From Armatimonadota bacterium (GTDB lineage: Bacteria > Armatimonadota > UBA5829): DNA of 64,000 bases. The position numbers and the translations under genes are program-made. Below the pieces are notes generated by a model, which did no database searches, was not told the origin of the DNA, and saw nothing but the letters and a program-made list of their open reading frames with translations. This document shows positions 1 through 8,834 of the stretch, one piece after another. Position 1 is the stretch's first letter, and each line of letters begins with the position of its first letter. Where the stretch lies: the NCBI GenBank assembly GCA_023474015.1, contig JAMCYN010000001.1, positions 19,739 to 83,738 of the forward strand. Direction: 5' to 3'.

Positions 1-1
1 C

Positions 2-1690
2 GTACCCGTTGGAGCCAGCACCATAAAGCTCTCTGTCCGACTCTACACGCAAGGCGATCTGGGCATTCACACGCCCGCTCTCCTCATTTCTGGCGCGCAC
101 CTCTATGTTACACGCGCGGGAAGCAGATCCCACGAGATGGAGTATGTCCCGGCGGTACGCAACAGGAACATAGCGACCAACAATGTAGGCTGGCATCCCA
201 ACTACAACAACGTCAGGTCCACGGCGCGAGACTATGATGAGATATCCACGAATGGCTGGGTCTATCCGAGCTTTTCGGCCATGCGTAAGCTCAACCCAAA
301 TATGCGGATATATCTCTACCAGACGGGTATGGCCATTCACGATATATCACCCGAATGGAACCCGCGGTGGTCGCAAAGCCCTCAGAGTTTCTCGGAAGTA
401 TTGTCCGGACATCCGAACTGGCTGATACCCGGCATCCCCGGGATACCGAATGGATACAAGAACGAGCATGGGTACCTTAATCTCAACGGATATGCCGACA
501 AGTACGCAGTTAGTGTTGTTACCGCGAGCGAGTATCAGACCAATTGGGTGCAGACAGTCATAGCAAAAGCAAAGACGTTGGGAGTAGACGGCGTCTGGAT
601 CGATGATTGCGGTACCTTAGTTCCAGAACATGACGCGGCTGTGCGGCAGCCGTGGGAAGTGCAGCAGTTTCTCCATGCGGTCATACCCAAGCTCAAGCAA
701 GCCGGACTGCCGGTGGTGATCAATCAGGCCGAGGCCAACCTCGACGGAAGCTTGTCCTGGAACCAAAACCCGCCACTGGTCTACCTGAGCCCGTTTTGGA
801 CACCGGATTCCACCTACCCGGCATCGGCGGGCTACAGCCCCAATACGGTTGATAATACGCCCGACGTATTCTTTCGCGAGTACAGCTTTATACGGTGGAA
901 CAGTCGATACGACAGCGCCTATTGGCTGAAATGCCTCAACGATCCCGCCATTATCGCGGATTGGAACTCAAGACTACCTGCGAGCAGTAATAGACGCCTG
1001 CAATATTCTGTCTGTTCCGACAACGAAATCAATTCGGCCTATGGAGCCGACGGATGGGTCCAATTTGCGTTGGCGAGCTACCTGCTTTGTCAGAATTCCT
1101 ATACGAGTTTTGGGGCGCATCTCGGGGAGAAGAGCGGATTCAAGTATCCGACCATCGACTACTCCATCACCAAACGCCTCGGCGCTCCCGACGGCGACCA
1201 TCAACCGTACAATGGCGACGCCTACCTTCGCTACCGCCGCTACAAGTCCACTGCCGATGGCGGCGTGGGCGGGGTGGTGGTAGTGAATGGCAATACCGAC
1301 TCGTCGCGAAATTACACGCTCGACTTCGACGCCATTGATGAATCCGGAAACCGCATCGCCACAGGCACGGTGATCACGCTAATGCCTCATACGGCTCGGA
1401 TATTCCTTCAGCGCACCGATTCAGTAGATATCAAGATCACAGCTCCCACGCAGGGCGTCTCTCCGGGCCAGGTTATCACAGTTGTGCTCGACTACACGAA
1501 TAAGAGCGCTTCGGAGGCGAAGAACGTTCAGTTGCGAGCGCGGGTTCCCGATGAGCTTACTTACGTTTCCGGCAGCGCGGAGCAGTCCGGCGGGTATTTT
1601 GATTCAGAGACTAATACCGTGTGTTGGGTGGCGGCGACAGTCGGCGCGGGTGAGACCGGGTCCAGGCAGTTCAAGGCGCGAGTGAACTGA
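2..1690 (+). CDS. Secreted glycoside-hydrolase-like protein with C-terminal DUF11-like domain (5' end cut off)
   Basis: The frame is open from the window edge through the first ATG at 137, so the gene starts outside the window. The first ~45 visible codons look like the end of a beta-sandwich carbohydrate-binding module (strand-like stretch ending LYVTRAG). The middle resembles the (beta/alpha)8 barrel of putative glycosidases of the GHL15 type: WHPNY near the start, RIYLYQTG, and GVDGVWIDD, whose acidic pair is a candidate catalytic site. Roughly the last 90 residues (from VDIKITAP) form a DUF11-like beta-sandwich with the typical VPDELTYVSGSA stretch, as in surface proteins. It probably acts on polysaccharide outside the cell. 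Substrate cannot be told from sequence. The gene is convergent with the aminotransferase gene that follows. Confidence 0.7.
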   Translation, partial: VPVGASTIKLSVRLYTQGDLGIHTPALLISGAHLYVTRAGSRSHEMEYVPAVRNRNIATNNVGWHPNYNNVRSTARDYDEISTNGWVYPSFSAMRKLNPNMRIYLYQTGMAIHDISPEWNPRWSQSPQSFSEVLSGHPNWLIPGIPGIPNGYKNEHGYLNLNGYADKYAVSVVTASEYQTNWVQTVIAKAKTLGVDGVWIDDCGTLVPEHDAAVRQPWEVQQFLHAVIPKLKQAGLPVVINQAEANLDGSLSWNQNPPLVYLSPFWTPDSTYPASAGYSPNTVDNTPDVFFREYSFIRWNSRYDSAYWLKCLNDPAIIADWNSRLPASSNRRLQYSVCSDNEINSAYGADGWVQFALASYLLCQNSYTSFGAHLGEKSGFKYPTIDYSITKRLGAPDGDHQPYNGDAYLRYRRYKSTADGGVGGVVVVNGNTDSSRNYTLDFDAIDESGNRIATGTVITLMPHTARIFLQRTDSVDIKITAPTQGVSPGQVITVVLDYTNKSASEAKNVQLRARVPDELTYVSGSAEQSGGYFDSETNTVCWVAATVGAGETGSRQFKARVN

Positions 1691-1698
1691 CGCGGCGC

Positions 1699-2820
1699 TC
1701 ACTGCGGGTAATGTCCGTCCAGAACTTGTCTCAGCCTCGCCGCTACCATCCGGCATTGCTCCTCCGTCAGGTGCGGCCCGATCGGTATGCTTAGAATTTC
1801 GCGATGAATCGCCTCGGATATCGGCAGGTCGCCTTCGCGGAAGCCGAGTTCCGAGTAGGCTTCCTGCAGATGCGGGGCGATGGGGTAGTGGATCAGAGTG
1901 CCGACGCCGGCGTCTTGGAGAACCTGCTGTAGAGCCTCACGCTGTTTCGTTCGTACGGCGAACACGTGCCAGGCCGGGTCGGCCCAATTCGGCACGTGAG
2001 GCAACACCAGCCCCGTACTTTGCAACTCTTGCAGGTACACATCCGCGAGATTCTTGCGTCGATGGTTCCATTCATCCAAGTATTTCAGCTTGACGCGCAG
2101 GATCGCGGCGTGGATTTCTTCCATGCGGCTGTTCATGCCCTGAATTTCATTCACATACTTCTGCCTTGAGCCATAGTTGCGCAGTAGGCGGATTTTGTCG
2201 GCGAGGGTGTCGCTGTCGGTGGTGACCGCCCCGGCGTCGCCGAACGCGCCGAGGTTTTTCGTGGGATAGAAGCTCCATGCTGTGATATCGCCCAGCGCAC
2301 CCACGCGCTTGTCTTTGTAGCGTGCGCCGTGGGCCTGGGCTGCATCTTCAAGGACTAGCAAGCCGTGCCTGCGGGCAATCTCGATGATTGGGTCCATGTC
2401 CGCGGGCTGGCCGTAGAGGTGGACGGGCAGGATCGCTTTGGTGCGTGGCGTGATGGCGGCCTCTATCTTTGTCGGATCTATGTTGTAGGTCCGCTCGTCG
2501 GGCGCGACCGGGACAATCGTTCCCCCGGCGTAGCTGACCGCCAGCCAAGTCGCGATATATGTGTTGCTGGGGACTATGACCTCGTCTCCCGGCTCGACTC
2601 CCATGACTCGCAGCGATAGATGCAGCGCGTCCAGGCCGTTGCCGACTCCGACGCAGTGCTTCGCTTCGGTGTAGGCGGCGTATTCCTGCTCGAACGCTTC
2701 CAACTCCTTGCCGAGCAGATAGAACCCGCTGTCCATCACTCGCGCGATGGCCGAGTCGATCTCGGGCTTGAGTTCGGTATACGTCGGCTTTAGTTGGAGA
2801 AACGGAATGAAATCGTTCAT
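1699..2820 (-). CDS. DegT/DnrJ/EryC1/StrS family sugar aminotransferase
   Basis: PLP-dependent transaminase of 373 residues that adds an amino group to a nucleotide-linked keto sugar. Visible family marks are [13 protein letters not shown] (phosphate-binding region), [20 protein letters not shown], and the Schiff-base lysine in [13 protein letters not shown]. An in-frame ATG exists at 2907, but the 29 extra codons run through a palindromic repeat. The start at 2820 ([10 protein letters not shown]) matches family N-termini and has a GAAGG ribosome site. It is closest in style to FdtB/QdtB-like 3-aminosugar transaminases. It is divergent from the acyltransferase and second aminotransferase, so it belongs to the same sugar cluster but to a separate transcript. 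Exact sugar substrate unknown. Confidence 0.88.
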   Translation of the reverse strand: MNDFIPFLQLKPTYTELKPEIDSAIARVMDSGFYLLGKELEAFEQEYAAYTEAKHCVGVGNGLDALHLSLRVMGVEPGDEVIVPSNTYIATWLAVSYAGGTIVPVAPDERTYNIDPTKIEAAITPRTKAILPVHLYGQPADMDPIIEIARRHGLLVLEDAAQAHGARYKDKRVGALGDITAWSFYPTKNLGAFGDAGAVTTDSDTLADKIRLLRNYGSRQKYVNEIQGMNSRMEEIHAAILRVKLKYLDEWNHRRKNLADVYLQELQSTGLVLPHVPNWADPAWHVFAVRTKQREALQQVLQDAGVGTLIHYPIAPHLQEAYSELGFREGDLPISEAIHREILSIPIGPHLTEEQCRMVAARLRQVLDGHYPQ

Positions 2821-2838
2821 TATTGCGCCTTCTTCAAT

Positions 2839-2895
2839 GGGATTGCAAATCCCTAGATTGCCCTTTCCGTCCCGGATTGCAAATCCGGACGAACG
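2839..2895. repeat. Palindromic repeat, GGATTGCAAATCC family
   Basis: Two stacked palindromes: GGGATTGCAAATCCC, then GTCCCGGATTGCAAATCC followed by GGACGAACG. Essentially the same unit lies inverted at about 44622-44680 downstream of ftsZ, including the flanking CGTTCGTCCGG and the linking ATTGCC(C)TTTCCGTC. It sits just upstream of the aminotransferase start and would form hairpins in the 5' leader of that gene. Confidence 0.85.
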
Positions 2896-3094
2896 AAGTG
2901 TAGCCAACTATTATATCGGCATATTGCGATGTGAGCTTACAACAATTCGCTTGTGAATGGGATGATAATGGCCGATATAAGAATGAGCCGGGCATTTGGA
3001 GGGTGGTCAGGAACGTATATGCGTCCCGGCTGCGTATGGCATAATAGGGATGAGGTTATCTTATTCAGCGGACATTGGAGAGGAGGGCGGAGGT

Positions 3095-3751
3095 TTGACG
3101 ACCCCCGAAGTGATACTCGGTAAGGATGTAACAATTGACGACGCGGTCAAGCTTGGTTATCTGACCGGGCGGAAGATCAAGGATTACACGCTGCGGATAG
3201 GTGACGGCGCCTGTATCAGGTTTGGCACTGTGATCTATTGCGGCACGACTATCGGCAAGGGTCTGGCCACCGGCCATAATGTCACTATCCGTGAAGAGAA
3301 CGAGATCGGCGACAATTTCAACGTCTGGAACTGTACCACCATCGACTACGGCTGCAAGATCGGCAATAACGTCAAGATTCACTGCAATTGCTACGTCGCG
3401 CAGTTCACCGTCGTCGAAGACAACGCATTCATGGCGCCGGGGGTGACCATTGCGAACGATATCCACCCCGGCTGCGATTTCTCGGGTAAGTGCATGAGGG
3501 GGCCTCACATCGAGGAAGGGGTCGAGATCGGTGTTAACGTGACGATTCTCCCGTTCGTGCGGATCGGCGCCCACTCGGTCATCGGGTCGGGCACGGTCAT
3601 CACCAAGGACATTCCTCCGGGTTCGGTTGTGGTCGGCAACCCCGGAAGAGTGATTTGCTCCATACACGATCTCAAATGCCAGTCCGGGTTGACAGAGAGG
3701 CCATACGGGGATATACTCCTTAATGGCTCCGCTGTGCCCCGGCAAGATTAG
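3095..3751 (+). CDS. Left-handed beta-helix (hexapeptide repeat) N-acyltransferase
   Basis: Trimeric acyltransferase of the LbH/WxcM-N and WbpD/WlbB type that transfers an acyl group to an amino sugar. The protein is nearly all hexapeptide repeats (IRFGTVIYCGTTIGKG, IGDNFNVWNCTTIDYG) and ends with the family signature VITKDIPPGSVVVGNPGR. The frame also has ATG codons at 2996 and 3050, but those lie in promoter-like DNA (CATAAT at 3040). The TTG at 3095 has GAGGAGGG 9 bases upstream, so I chose it; this gives 218 residues. It sits 9 bases before the second aminotransferase, whose product amino sugar is the likely substrate. Acyl donor and sugar are inferred from the neighbours. Confidence 0.82.
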   Translation: MTTPEVILGKDVTIDDAVKLGYLTGRKIKDYTLRIGDGACIRFGTVIYCGTTIGKGLATGHNVTIREENEIGDNFNVWNCTTIDYGCKIGNNVKIHCNCYVAQFTVVEDNAFMAPGVTIANDIHPGCDFSGKCMRGPHIEEGVEIGVNVTILPFVRIGAHSVIGSGTVITKDIPPGSVVVGNPGRVICSIHDLKCQSGLTERPYGDILLNGSAVPRQD

Positions 3752-3760
3752 AGGTAGTTA

Positions 3761-4861
3761 ATGGTTCCCCTTATCGATCTAAAAATCCAGCACCGCTCTA
3801 TCGCACCTGAAATCGAGACGGCAATTAAACGCGTCTGTGACAACACAGCTTTTATTCTAAGCGACGAGATGAAGGAGTTCGAGTCGGAGTTCGCGGCATA
3901 CTGCGGCGCGAAGCACGGTGTCGGCGTTGCGAACGGAACCGAGGCTCTGTTTTTAGCCCTGACGGCCATGGGGATCGGCCCCGGCGATGAAGTAATCGTG
4001 CCCACCAACACGTTTATCGCCTCTGCCGCCGTAATCTCCCACGCGGGCGCGACTCCTGTGTTTGTTGACTGCGACCCAGAAACCTACTGCATCGACCCGG
4101 CCAGAGTCGCGAGCGCCATAACACCAAGGACGAAGGCCGTCATACCCGTGCATCTTTATGGGCATTCCGCCGATATGGACGCAATTATGAACATCGCGCG
4201 CGGCAGCGGTATAAAAGTTATCGAAGACTGCGCGCAGGCCCATGGAACGCAGTACAAGGGGCGGCAGGTCGGCTCGATTGGCGACGCCGCCGGGTTTAGT
4301 TTTTATCCCAGCAAAACGCTTGGCGCCTACGGCGATGCGGGTATTGTGCTTACGAACAGCGATGAGATTTCCGAGAAGCTCAAGCTTCTGCGCGACAACG
4401 GACGCACCACGTGGTACGAGCACGCGATCATCGGCTATAATATGCGCCTGGACGGCATCCAGGCCGCCATTCTGAGGGTCAAGCTGAAGCATCTGGACAA
4501 GTGGGTGGACGGCAGGCGGGCTCATGCAGCTCAATATCAGGAAATGCTCTCGGATGTCAGCGGACTTGCGCTACCGGTCGAAAAGCCTTATGCCAAGCAT
4601 TCATACTATGTCTATGTGGTGCGGGTCAAGGACCGCGAGAACGTGATGGCCAGGCTCAAGGAGAAGGGCTGCGGGTGCGGGATTCACTATCCGCTGCCGC
4701 TGCACCTCCAGCCGGCGTTCAGTTTCCTTGGTGGAAAGGCGGGGGACTGCCCCGTCGCCGAGGAGTATGCAAAGCAGATAGTATCGATTCCGATGTTCCC
4801 GGAGCTTACCAGGGAGCAGGTTTCCGAGGCGGCATCGATTATAAGGGAAGTTGTCGGTTGA
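3761..4861 (+). CDS. DegT/DnrJ/EryC1/StrS family sugar aminotransferase (WbpE/WlbC-like)
   Basis: Second PLP sugar transaminase in the cluster, 366 residues. Marks: GVANGTEALFLAL, EVIVPTNTFIASA, HLYGHSADMDA, EDCAQAHGTQ and the PLP lysine in SFYPSKTLGAYGDAG. The nearby Gfo/Idh/MocA dehydrogenase and hexapeptide acyltransferase make up, with this enzyme, the three-step set known for UDP-2,3-diacetamido uronic acid synthesis (WlbA, WlbC/WbpE, WlbB/WbpD). That assignment is by family and context, not proven. GAGGT precedes the ATG. The two aminotransferases in this window are clearly related but have diverged well beyond a recent duplication. Confidence 0.88.
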   Translation: MVPLIDLKIQHRSIAPEIETAIKRVCDNTAFILSDEMKEFESEFAAYCGAKHGVGVANGTEALFLALTAMGIGPGDEVIVPTNTFIASAAVISHAGATPVFVDCDPETYCIDPARVASAITPRTKAVIPVHLYGHSADMDAIMNIARGSGIKVIEDCAQAHGTQYKGRQVGSIGDAAGFSFYPSKTLGAYGDAGIVLTNSDEISEKLKLLRDNGRTTWYEHAIIGYNMRLDGIQAAILRVKLKHLDKWVDGRRAHAAQYQEMLSDVSGLALPVEKPYAKHSYYVYVVRVKDRENVMARLKEKGCGCGIHYPLPLHLQPAFSFLGGKAGDCPVAEEYAKQIVSIPMFPELTREQVSEAASIIREVVG

Positions 4862-4926
4862 CAGTTGTCAGTTGACGGTTGAAGGGAGTATTCCCTTCTC
4901 CAACTGTCAACTGTCAACTGAGAACT
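4858..4926. repeat. Palindromic repeat built from GTTGTCAGTTGAC words
   Basis: The left arm carries degenerate tandem copies of CAGTTGTCAGTTGACGGTTG and the right arm its complement (CAACTGTCAACTGTCAACTG), joined by a core GAAGGGAGTATTCCCTTC. It begins inside the last codons of the aminotransferase. The same arm type recurs at 9343-9403 upstream of valS. Confidence 0.85.
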
Positions 4927-4993
4927 GTTTTTTGAGTCGCCGTAAGAGCGGCCATGCACACCGAGAGGGGTAATGGAGAGAGGTAACCGTGGC

Positions 4994-5695
4994 ATGTCTA
5001 CGCTGCAAGGCGCTGCCGGTAGTGAAAGCGCAACACAAATCTACGAAGTGAGAGCGATCAAACCATACAGGGCGAAACGGGTATTTGACCTGATTGCCGC
5101 GTCGCTGGGTCTGATTATCGCGGCTCCGCTGGCCGCCGTCATTGCTTTGCTGATAAAGCTGACGAGTCCCGGCCCCGTGCTGTTCAGGCAGTCGAGGATC
5201 GGTAAGGACGGCAAGGAGTTCAAGTTCTACAAGTTCCGTAGTATGCGGAGCGACTGTGACGACGCGTCCCACCGACAGTATATGAAGCTCTTTATCGAGG
5301 GCAAAGAGGAAGAACTCGGCAGGCTCCAGCGAGGGAAGAAGCTCTATAAGATGACCTGCGACGACCGGGTCACCGCTATCGGCCGGTTCCTCAGGCGCAC
5401 GAGCCTGGATGAGCTGCCGCAGCTCCTGAACGTGCTAAACGGCGACATGACGGTCGTGGGGCCAAGGCCGCACATTCCTTATGAGGTGGACCTCTACAAG
5501 GACTGGCATCGTCGCCGTCTCAAGGGCCTACCTGGAATTACCGGTTGGTGGCAGATACATGGCCGGAGCAGGGTCACGTTCGATGAGAGCGTGAAAATGG
5601 ATATCTGGTACCTCGAGCACCAGTCGCTCATTCTCGATATCCGCATCATGTTTCGCACGGTCACGAAGGCAATCGTTGGCAGGGGCGCGTGCTGA
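4994..5695 (+). CDS. Initiating sugar-phosphate transferase (bacterial sugar transferase family)
   Basis: Polyprenyl-phosphate sugar-1-phosphate transferase that starts assembly of an exopolysaccharide or O-chain repeat unit at the inner membrane. It has one hydrophobic hairpin (about residues 28-52, FDLIAASLGLIIAAPL), the RIGKDGKEFKFYKFRSM motif, DELPQLLNVLNGDMTVVGPRP, and LPGITGWWQIHGRSR, all standard for the WcaJ/EpsL catalytic domain. At 233 residues it is the short form without the N-terminal CoA-binding-like half. ATG at 4973 is possible, but GGAGAGAGG lies at better spacing from ATG 4994. Its place in the amino-sugar cluster suggests the amino sugar or its precursor is transferred to lipid carrier here. 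Confidence 0.88.
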   Translation: MSTLQGAAGSESATQIYEVRAIKPYRAKRVFDLIAASLGLIIAAPLAAVIALLIKLTSPGPVLFRQSRIGKDGKEFKFYKFRSMRSDCDDASHRQYMKLFIEGKEEELGRLQRGKKLYKMTCDDRVTAIGRFLRRTSLDELPQLLNVLNGDMTVVGPRPHIPYEVDLYKDWHRRRLKGLPGITGWWQIHGRSRVTFDESVKMDIWYLEHQSLILDIRIMFRTVTKAIVGRGAC

Positions 5696-5697
5696 GA

Positions 5698-5782
5698 ACA
5701 GTTACGGGTTATGAGTTGAGAGTTTTCGGGTTGGCGAAGGGACTCTTCCCAACTCGTAACCCGCAACTCGCAAACCTATAAC
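5698..5782. repeat. Palindromic repeat built from GGGTTAC/GAGTTG words
   Basis: Left arm GTTACGGGTTATGAGTTGAG, core TTGGCGAAGGGACTCTTCCC, right arm CAACTCGTAACCCGCAACTC. The same arm vocabulary returns at 28203-28272 and 55574-55643. It fills the gap between the sugar transferase and the dehydrogenase. Confidence 0.85.
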
Positions 5783-5795
5783 TACGGGGGGAGTC

Positions 5796-6806
5796 ATGTC
5801 TATCAAGCTAGGTGTAGTTGGGGCGGGCTATTGGGGACCCAACATCATCCGCAACTTCAATCAAATTCCCACATGTGAAATGGCCGTATGCTGCGACAAG
5901 GACGAAAAGCGTCTGACGCACATGGGCCGACTTTATCCGACGCTCAAGACCACGACGAACTACGACGACATCGTAGGCGATTCATCGATTGACGCTGTCG
6001 CCGTCTGCACTCATGTCTCCGCGCATTATCCACTCGCTAAGAAGGCGCTCGAGGCGGGCAAGCACGTCCTGATCGAGAAGCCGATGACGGCCAGAGTCGA
6101 CGAGGCCGAGGAACTGGTCGCGCTGGCGAAGAAGAACGGCCTGGTGCTGATGGTGGACCACACTTTCGAGTATACGGCCGGCGTCAACAAGATGAAGGAG
6201 ATCATCGAGAGCGGCATACTTGGCGATGTGCTCTACGTGCACTGCTCCAGGCTCAATCTCGGCATTTTTCAGCGCGACATCAACGTGGTCTGGGACCTCG
6301 CGCCGCACGACCTGTCGGTGATACTCTACGCGACCGGCCTGAAGCCCAGGAGCGTCCGCACGGTCGGCATGAAGCTGCTGCACCCCAAGGTCGAGGACAT
6401 GGCGTTTGTCACCCTGAACTGCGCCAATAACGCCAGCGCCGTCATCCACGTGAGCTGGGTGGACCCGCGCAAGGTCCGCACGGCGTGCGTGGTCGGCACG
6501 AAGCAGATGCTGGTCTACGATGATCTCGACCCGCTGGCCAAGATTCAGATATTCGACAAGGGCGTCGAGAACCCGCCGCACTACGACACCTTCGGCGAGT
6601 TCCTGTGCTCGTATCACTACGGCGACATCCACATGCCCCGCCTGCAGGAGGCCGAGCCGCTGAGCGTGATGTGCAAGCACTTCCTGGAGTGTATCGAGAC
6701 CGGCAAGACCCCGCGCAGCTCCGGCGAGAGCGGGCTGAATATGGTGAGACTGCTGGCCGCGTCAGACCAGTCGATAGCCCAGAACGGGGCGGAGATTACG
6801 CTGTAG
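5796..6806 (+). CDS. Gfo/Idh/MocA family NAD(P)-dependent sugar dehydrogenase (WlbA-like)
   Basis: Oxidoreductase of 336 residues acting on a nucleotide sugar. The N-terminal Rossmann fold shows GVVGAGYWGPNIIRNF, then DAVAVCTHVSAHYPLAKKAL and the catalytic-lysine motif HVLIEKPMT. The C-terminal alpha/beta domain carries the active-site stretch VWDLAPHDLSV. Start ATG is preceded by GGGGGGAG. Together with the aminotransferase and acyltransferase upstream it fits the WlbA step, oxidation of UDP-N-acetylglucosaminuronate to the 3-keto form. Related family members oxidise other sugars, so the substrate is inferred from context. Confidence 0.85.
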   Translation: MSIKLGVVGAGYWGPNIIRNFNQIPTCEMAVCCDKDEKRLTHMGRLYPTLKTTTNYDDIVGDSSIDAVAVCTHVSAHYPLAKKALEAGKHVLIEKPMTARVDEAEELVALAKKNGLVLMVDHTFEYTAGVNKMKEIIESGILGDVLYVHCSRLNLGIFQRDINVVWDLAPHDLSVILYATGLKPRSVRTVGMKLLHPKVEDMAFVTLNCANNASAVIHVSWVDPRKVRTACVVGTKQMLVYDDLDPLAKIQIFDKGVENPPHYDTFGEFLCSYHYGDIHMPRLQEAEPLSVMCKHFLECIETGKTPRSSGESGLNMVRLLAASDQSIAQNGAEITL

Positions 6807-6817
6807 GCTCCAACCTT

Positions 6818-6917
6818 GTCATTCTGAGCCGCAGGCGAAGAATCTGCTTTTTTGCCTTGGTCATAGTGCATACCTTCGTTGCAAAGCAGATTCTTCGTCG
6901 TTCCTCCTCAGAATGAC
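6818..6917. repeat. Long palindrome, GTCATTCTGAGC...GAAGAATCTGC family
   Basis: Left arm TCATTCTGAGCCGCAGGCGA leads into AGAATCTGCTTT. The right arm AAGCAGATTCTTCG leads into CTCAGAATGAC about 100 bases later. A second copy with different loop sequence is at 19971-20063. It lies between convergent genes, where the RNA hairpin could also end transcription from both sides. Confidence 0.85.
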
Positions 6918-6944
6918 AACTTGTGTGACGCTCGGCATGAGATG

Positions 6945-7130
6945 TCACTTCATTTGGCACTCGTGCATCTCCCTCAGCTTCAGCGGCGGTACCTGACCGC
7001 AAATCTCGCAGACGAAGTGCGTCGGATCGGAGTTGTCTGACTCCTTCGCCAGACGGGCGTAGCCTGGGGAAATGGTCTTAAGTTTCTCGTAGTCCTCGTC
7101 GGTGATATGATAGGCGTGCTCATCGCACAT
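6945..7130 (-). CDS. Small conserved-looking cysteine/histidine protein, probably zinc binding
   Basis: 61-residue protein beginning MCDEHAYHITDEDYEKLK and containing FVCEICGQVPPL...MHEC. The CxxC plus later H and C, and the N-terminal C/H pair, look like a small zinc site. The open frame runs much further upstream, but that part is antisense-type shadow of cysK; the ATG at 7130 lies 11 bases after the cysK stop, with GAAGAAG in front. It is therefore very likely co-transcribed with and translated after cysK. No function is recognised. Confidence 0.55.
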   Translation of the reverse strand: MCDEHAYHITDEDYEKLKTISPGYARLAKESDNSDPTHFVCEICGQVPPLKLREMHECQMK

Positions 7131-7141
7131 CAGCAACTTCT

Positions 7142-8113
7142 TCAAATTACCCCGCTCACGTCCATTCCCTCGAACAGCGCCGTGCTCAGGTATCGCTCGG
7201 AGGCGTCGGGGAAGATGACCACTATCGTTTTGCCCGCGAACTCGTCCAGTCGGGCGATGCGGTCCGCGACCGCCATCGCCGCCCCGCACGATATGCCGAC
7301 CAGTATGCCTTCTTCTTTCGGCAGCCTGCGGGCATACTCGATGGATTCCTCGCTGGTCACGGTCTCGACCCTGTCCACGAGCGAGAGGTCCAGCACGTCC
7401 GGCACGAAGCCCGCGCCTATGCCTTGAATCTTGTGGGGGCCGGGCTTGATCTCCTGGTCCATTATCGTCTGGGTAAGCACCGGCGACTCGACCGGCTCGA
7501 CCGCTATGGATGTGATATGCTTGTCCTTGACGCACTTCATGTAGCGGGATACGCCTGTAATCGTGCCTCCGGTCCCCACACCCGATACAAGCACGTCGAT
7601 TTTGCCGTCGGTGTCGTTCCATATCTCGGGGCCGGTGGTTTCCTCGTGAACAGCGGGGTTGGCGGGGTTATTGAACTGCTGAGGCATGAAATACTTGTCC
7701 GGGTCCATCCCCACCATCTCCTCGGCCCTCATAATCGCGCCCTTCATGCCCTTTGCGCCCTCGGTAAGGATCAGCTTCGCACCCAAGGCCGCGAGCACTT
7801 TTCGGCGCTCGATGCTCATCGTTTCGGGCATGGTGAGCGTGACTGGATAGCCCCTCGCCGCGCCCACGAAAGCCAGCGCGATGCCCGTGTTGCCGCTCGT
7901 CGGCTCGATGATATGCTTGCCTGGGTGGAGATTGCCGCGCACCTCCGCGTCCCATATCATCGCCGCCCCTATCCGGCATTTGACCGAATATGCGGGGTTG
8001 CGGCCCTCGATCTTCGCAAGTACAGTTGCCTTCGCCCCTTGCGTGATGTGGTTGATCTTCACAAGTGGCGTGCGTCCTATGCTGTATGAATTGTCCTCGA
8101 ACCAGTTCGCCAT
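7142..8113 (-). CDS. cysK: Cysteine synthase A (O-acetylserine sulfhydrylase)
   Basis: Makes cysteine from O-acetylserine and sulfide with PLP. The 323-residue protein has the PLP lysine in [19 protein letters not shown], the substrate loop [13 protein letters not shown], and the glycine-rich phosphate loop [11 protein letters not shown], which follow the CysK rather than the CysM pattern. A TTG at 8128 would extend it, but ATG 8113 sits 6 bases after GGAGG and is the better start. It gives the organism a free-sulfide cysteine route next to the protein-thiocarboxylate homocysteine route at 13.5-18.6 kb. An extended -10 promoter lies about 90 bases upstream. Confidence 0.93.
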   Translation of the reverse strand: MANWFEDNSYSIGRTPLVKINHITQGAKATVLAKIEGRNPAYSVKCRIGAAMIWDAEVRGNLHPGKHIIEPTSGNTGIALAFVGAARGYPVTLTMPETMSIERRKVLAALGAKLILTEGAKGMKGAIMRAEEMVGMDPDKYFMPQQFNNPANPAVHEETTGPEIWNDTDGKIDVLVSGVGTGGTITGVSRYMKCVKDKHITSIAVEPVESPVLTQTIMDQEIKPGPHKIQGIGAGFVPDVLDLSLVDRVETVTSEESIEYARRLPKEEGILVGISCGAAMAVADRIARLDEFAGKTIVVIFPDASERYLSTALFEGMDVSGVI

Positions 8114-8205
8114 TTCATCCTCCGGCAATCGCTGAGTCTATTTCCTAGTTACCCGTGGGCTGTGTGCGGCAAACTCAGCCTCTCAGCCGCTCAATTAGTC
8201 CAAAC

Positions 8206-8214
8206 ATTATATCA
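8206..8214 (-). promoter_or_regulatory. Extended -10 promoter for cysK
   Basis: On the minus strand the sequence reads TGATATAAT, an exact TGnTATAAT extended -10 element, about 90 bases before the cysK ATG. No good -35 box is seen at 17 bases, as is common for extended -10 promoters. Confidence 0.5.
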
Positions 8215-8244
8215 CTCCCGATCTCGCATCGCGTTGGCAAAGGG

Positions 8245-8347
8245 AAGGAATTTAACCACGAAATAACGAAAAAAAACGAAAGCACGAAAGGGAATGGATG
8301 CCCTTTTCGTGTTTTCGTTCCTTTCGTGCTTTCGTGGTTGATTCCCT
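8245..8347. repeat. Palindromic repeat built from ACGAAAGCACGAAAG words
   Basis: The left arm reads AACCACGAAATAACG then ACGAAAGCACGAAAGGG, and the right arm CCTTTCGTGCTTTCGTGGTT. The core is GGGAATGGATGCCCTTTT. The same words occur at 13455-13488, 30184-30345 and 44690-44725. It is also open in the frame of the NUDIX gene but is upstream of that gene's real start. Confidence 0.85.
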
Positions 8348-8364
8348 TCCCAGGAGCATTCTTG

Positions 8365-8811
8365 ATGAATAAGCGGCAGTGTTTTCCAAGACCGGCGGTG
8401 TCGGCTGTCATAGTTCGCGATTGCTCGATACTGCTGGTCAAGCGTGGCTTTGAGCCGAACGAGGGTGCATGGTCGTTTCCCGGCGGGCGGATCGAGCCGG
8501 GTGAGACGGCGCGTGAGGCAATCGAGCGGGAGGTGATGGAGGAGACTTCGCTCCGGATCGAGGTCGGCGATGTCGCCGGTGTCTACGATGTGATCTCACG
8601 TGACGGTGATCTTCTGCTCTTCCACTATGTCATCATCAACTTCCGCGCTCGGGTGATCTCTGGAGAACTGAAGCCCGCATCCGATGCCGCGGACGCCCGC
8701 TGGTTCAAATTTGACGAATTGGCAAGCCTCCCGACCACACCAAATCTGCTCGACCGCCTCCGCGCCGCCGTGCCGAGCTTTCCAAGTCGGCCCCAAACCG
8801 ATAAAATATAG
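8365..8811 (+). CDS. NUDIX hydrolase (ADP-ribose pyrophosphatase/MutT-like)
   Basis: Hydrolyses a nucleoside diphosphate linked to another group. The Nudix box is complete: GGRIEPGETAREAIEREVMEE with the REVMEE metal-binding glutamates. The protein has 148 residues. The start chosen is ATG 8365 with AGGAG 8 bases upstream; the frame is open further 5' only through the palindromic repeat. Substrate cannot be fixed from sequence. It stands alone between a cysK operon running the other way and an unknown membrane protein gene. Confidence 0.85.
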   Translation: MNKRQCFPRPAVSAVIVRDCSILLVKRGFEPNEGAWSFPGGRIEPGETAREAIEREVMEETSLRIEVGDVAGVYDVISRDGDLLLFHYVIINFRARVISGELKPASDAADARWFKFDELASLPTTPNLLDRLRAAVPSFPSRPQTDKI

Positions 8812-8834
8812 TGTAGAGGGAGATCAGTTGTAAG

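Noticed and set aside
7131..7622. Long N-terminal extension of the small zinc-type protein
   Set aside because: This part is the shadow frame of cysK; composition is Arg/Gly-rich and unlike a protein.
8155..8364. 70-residue extension of the NUDIX hydrolase
   Set aside because: Covers the ACGAAAG palindrome, and a good ribosome site lies at the later ATG.
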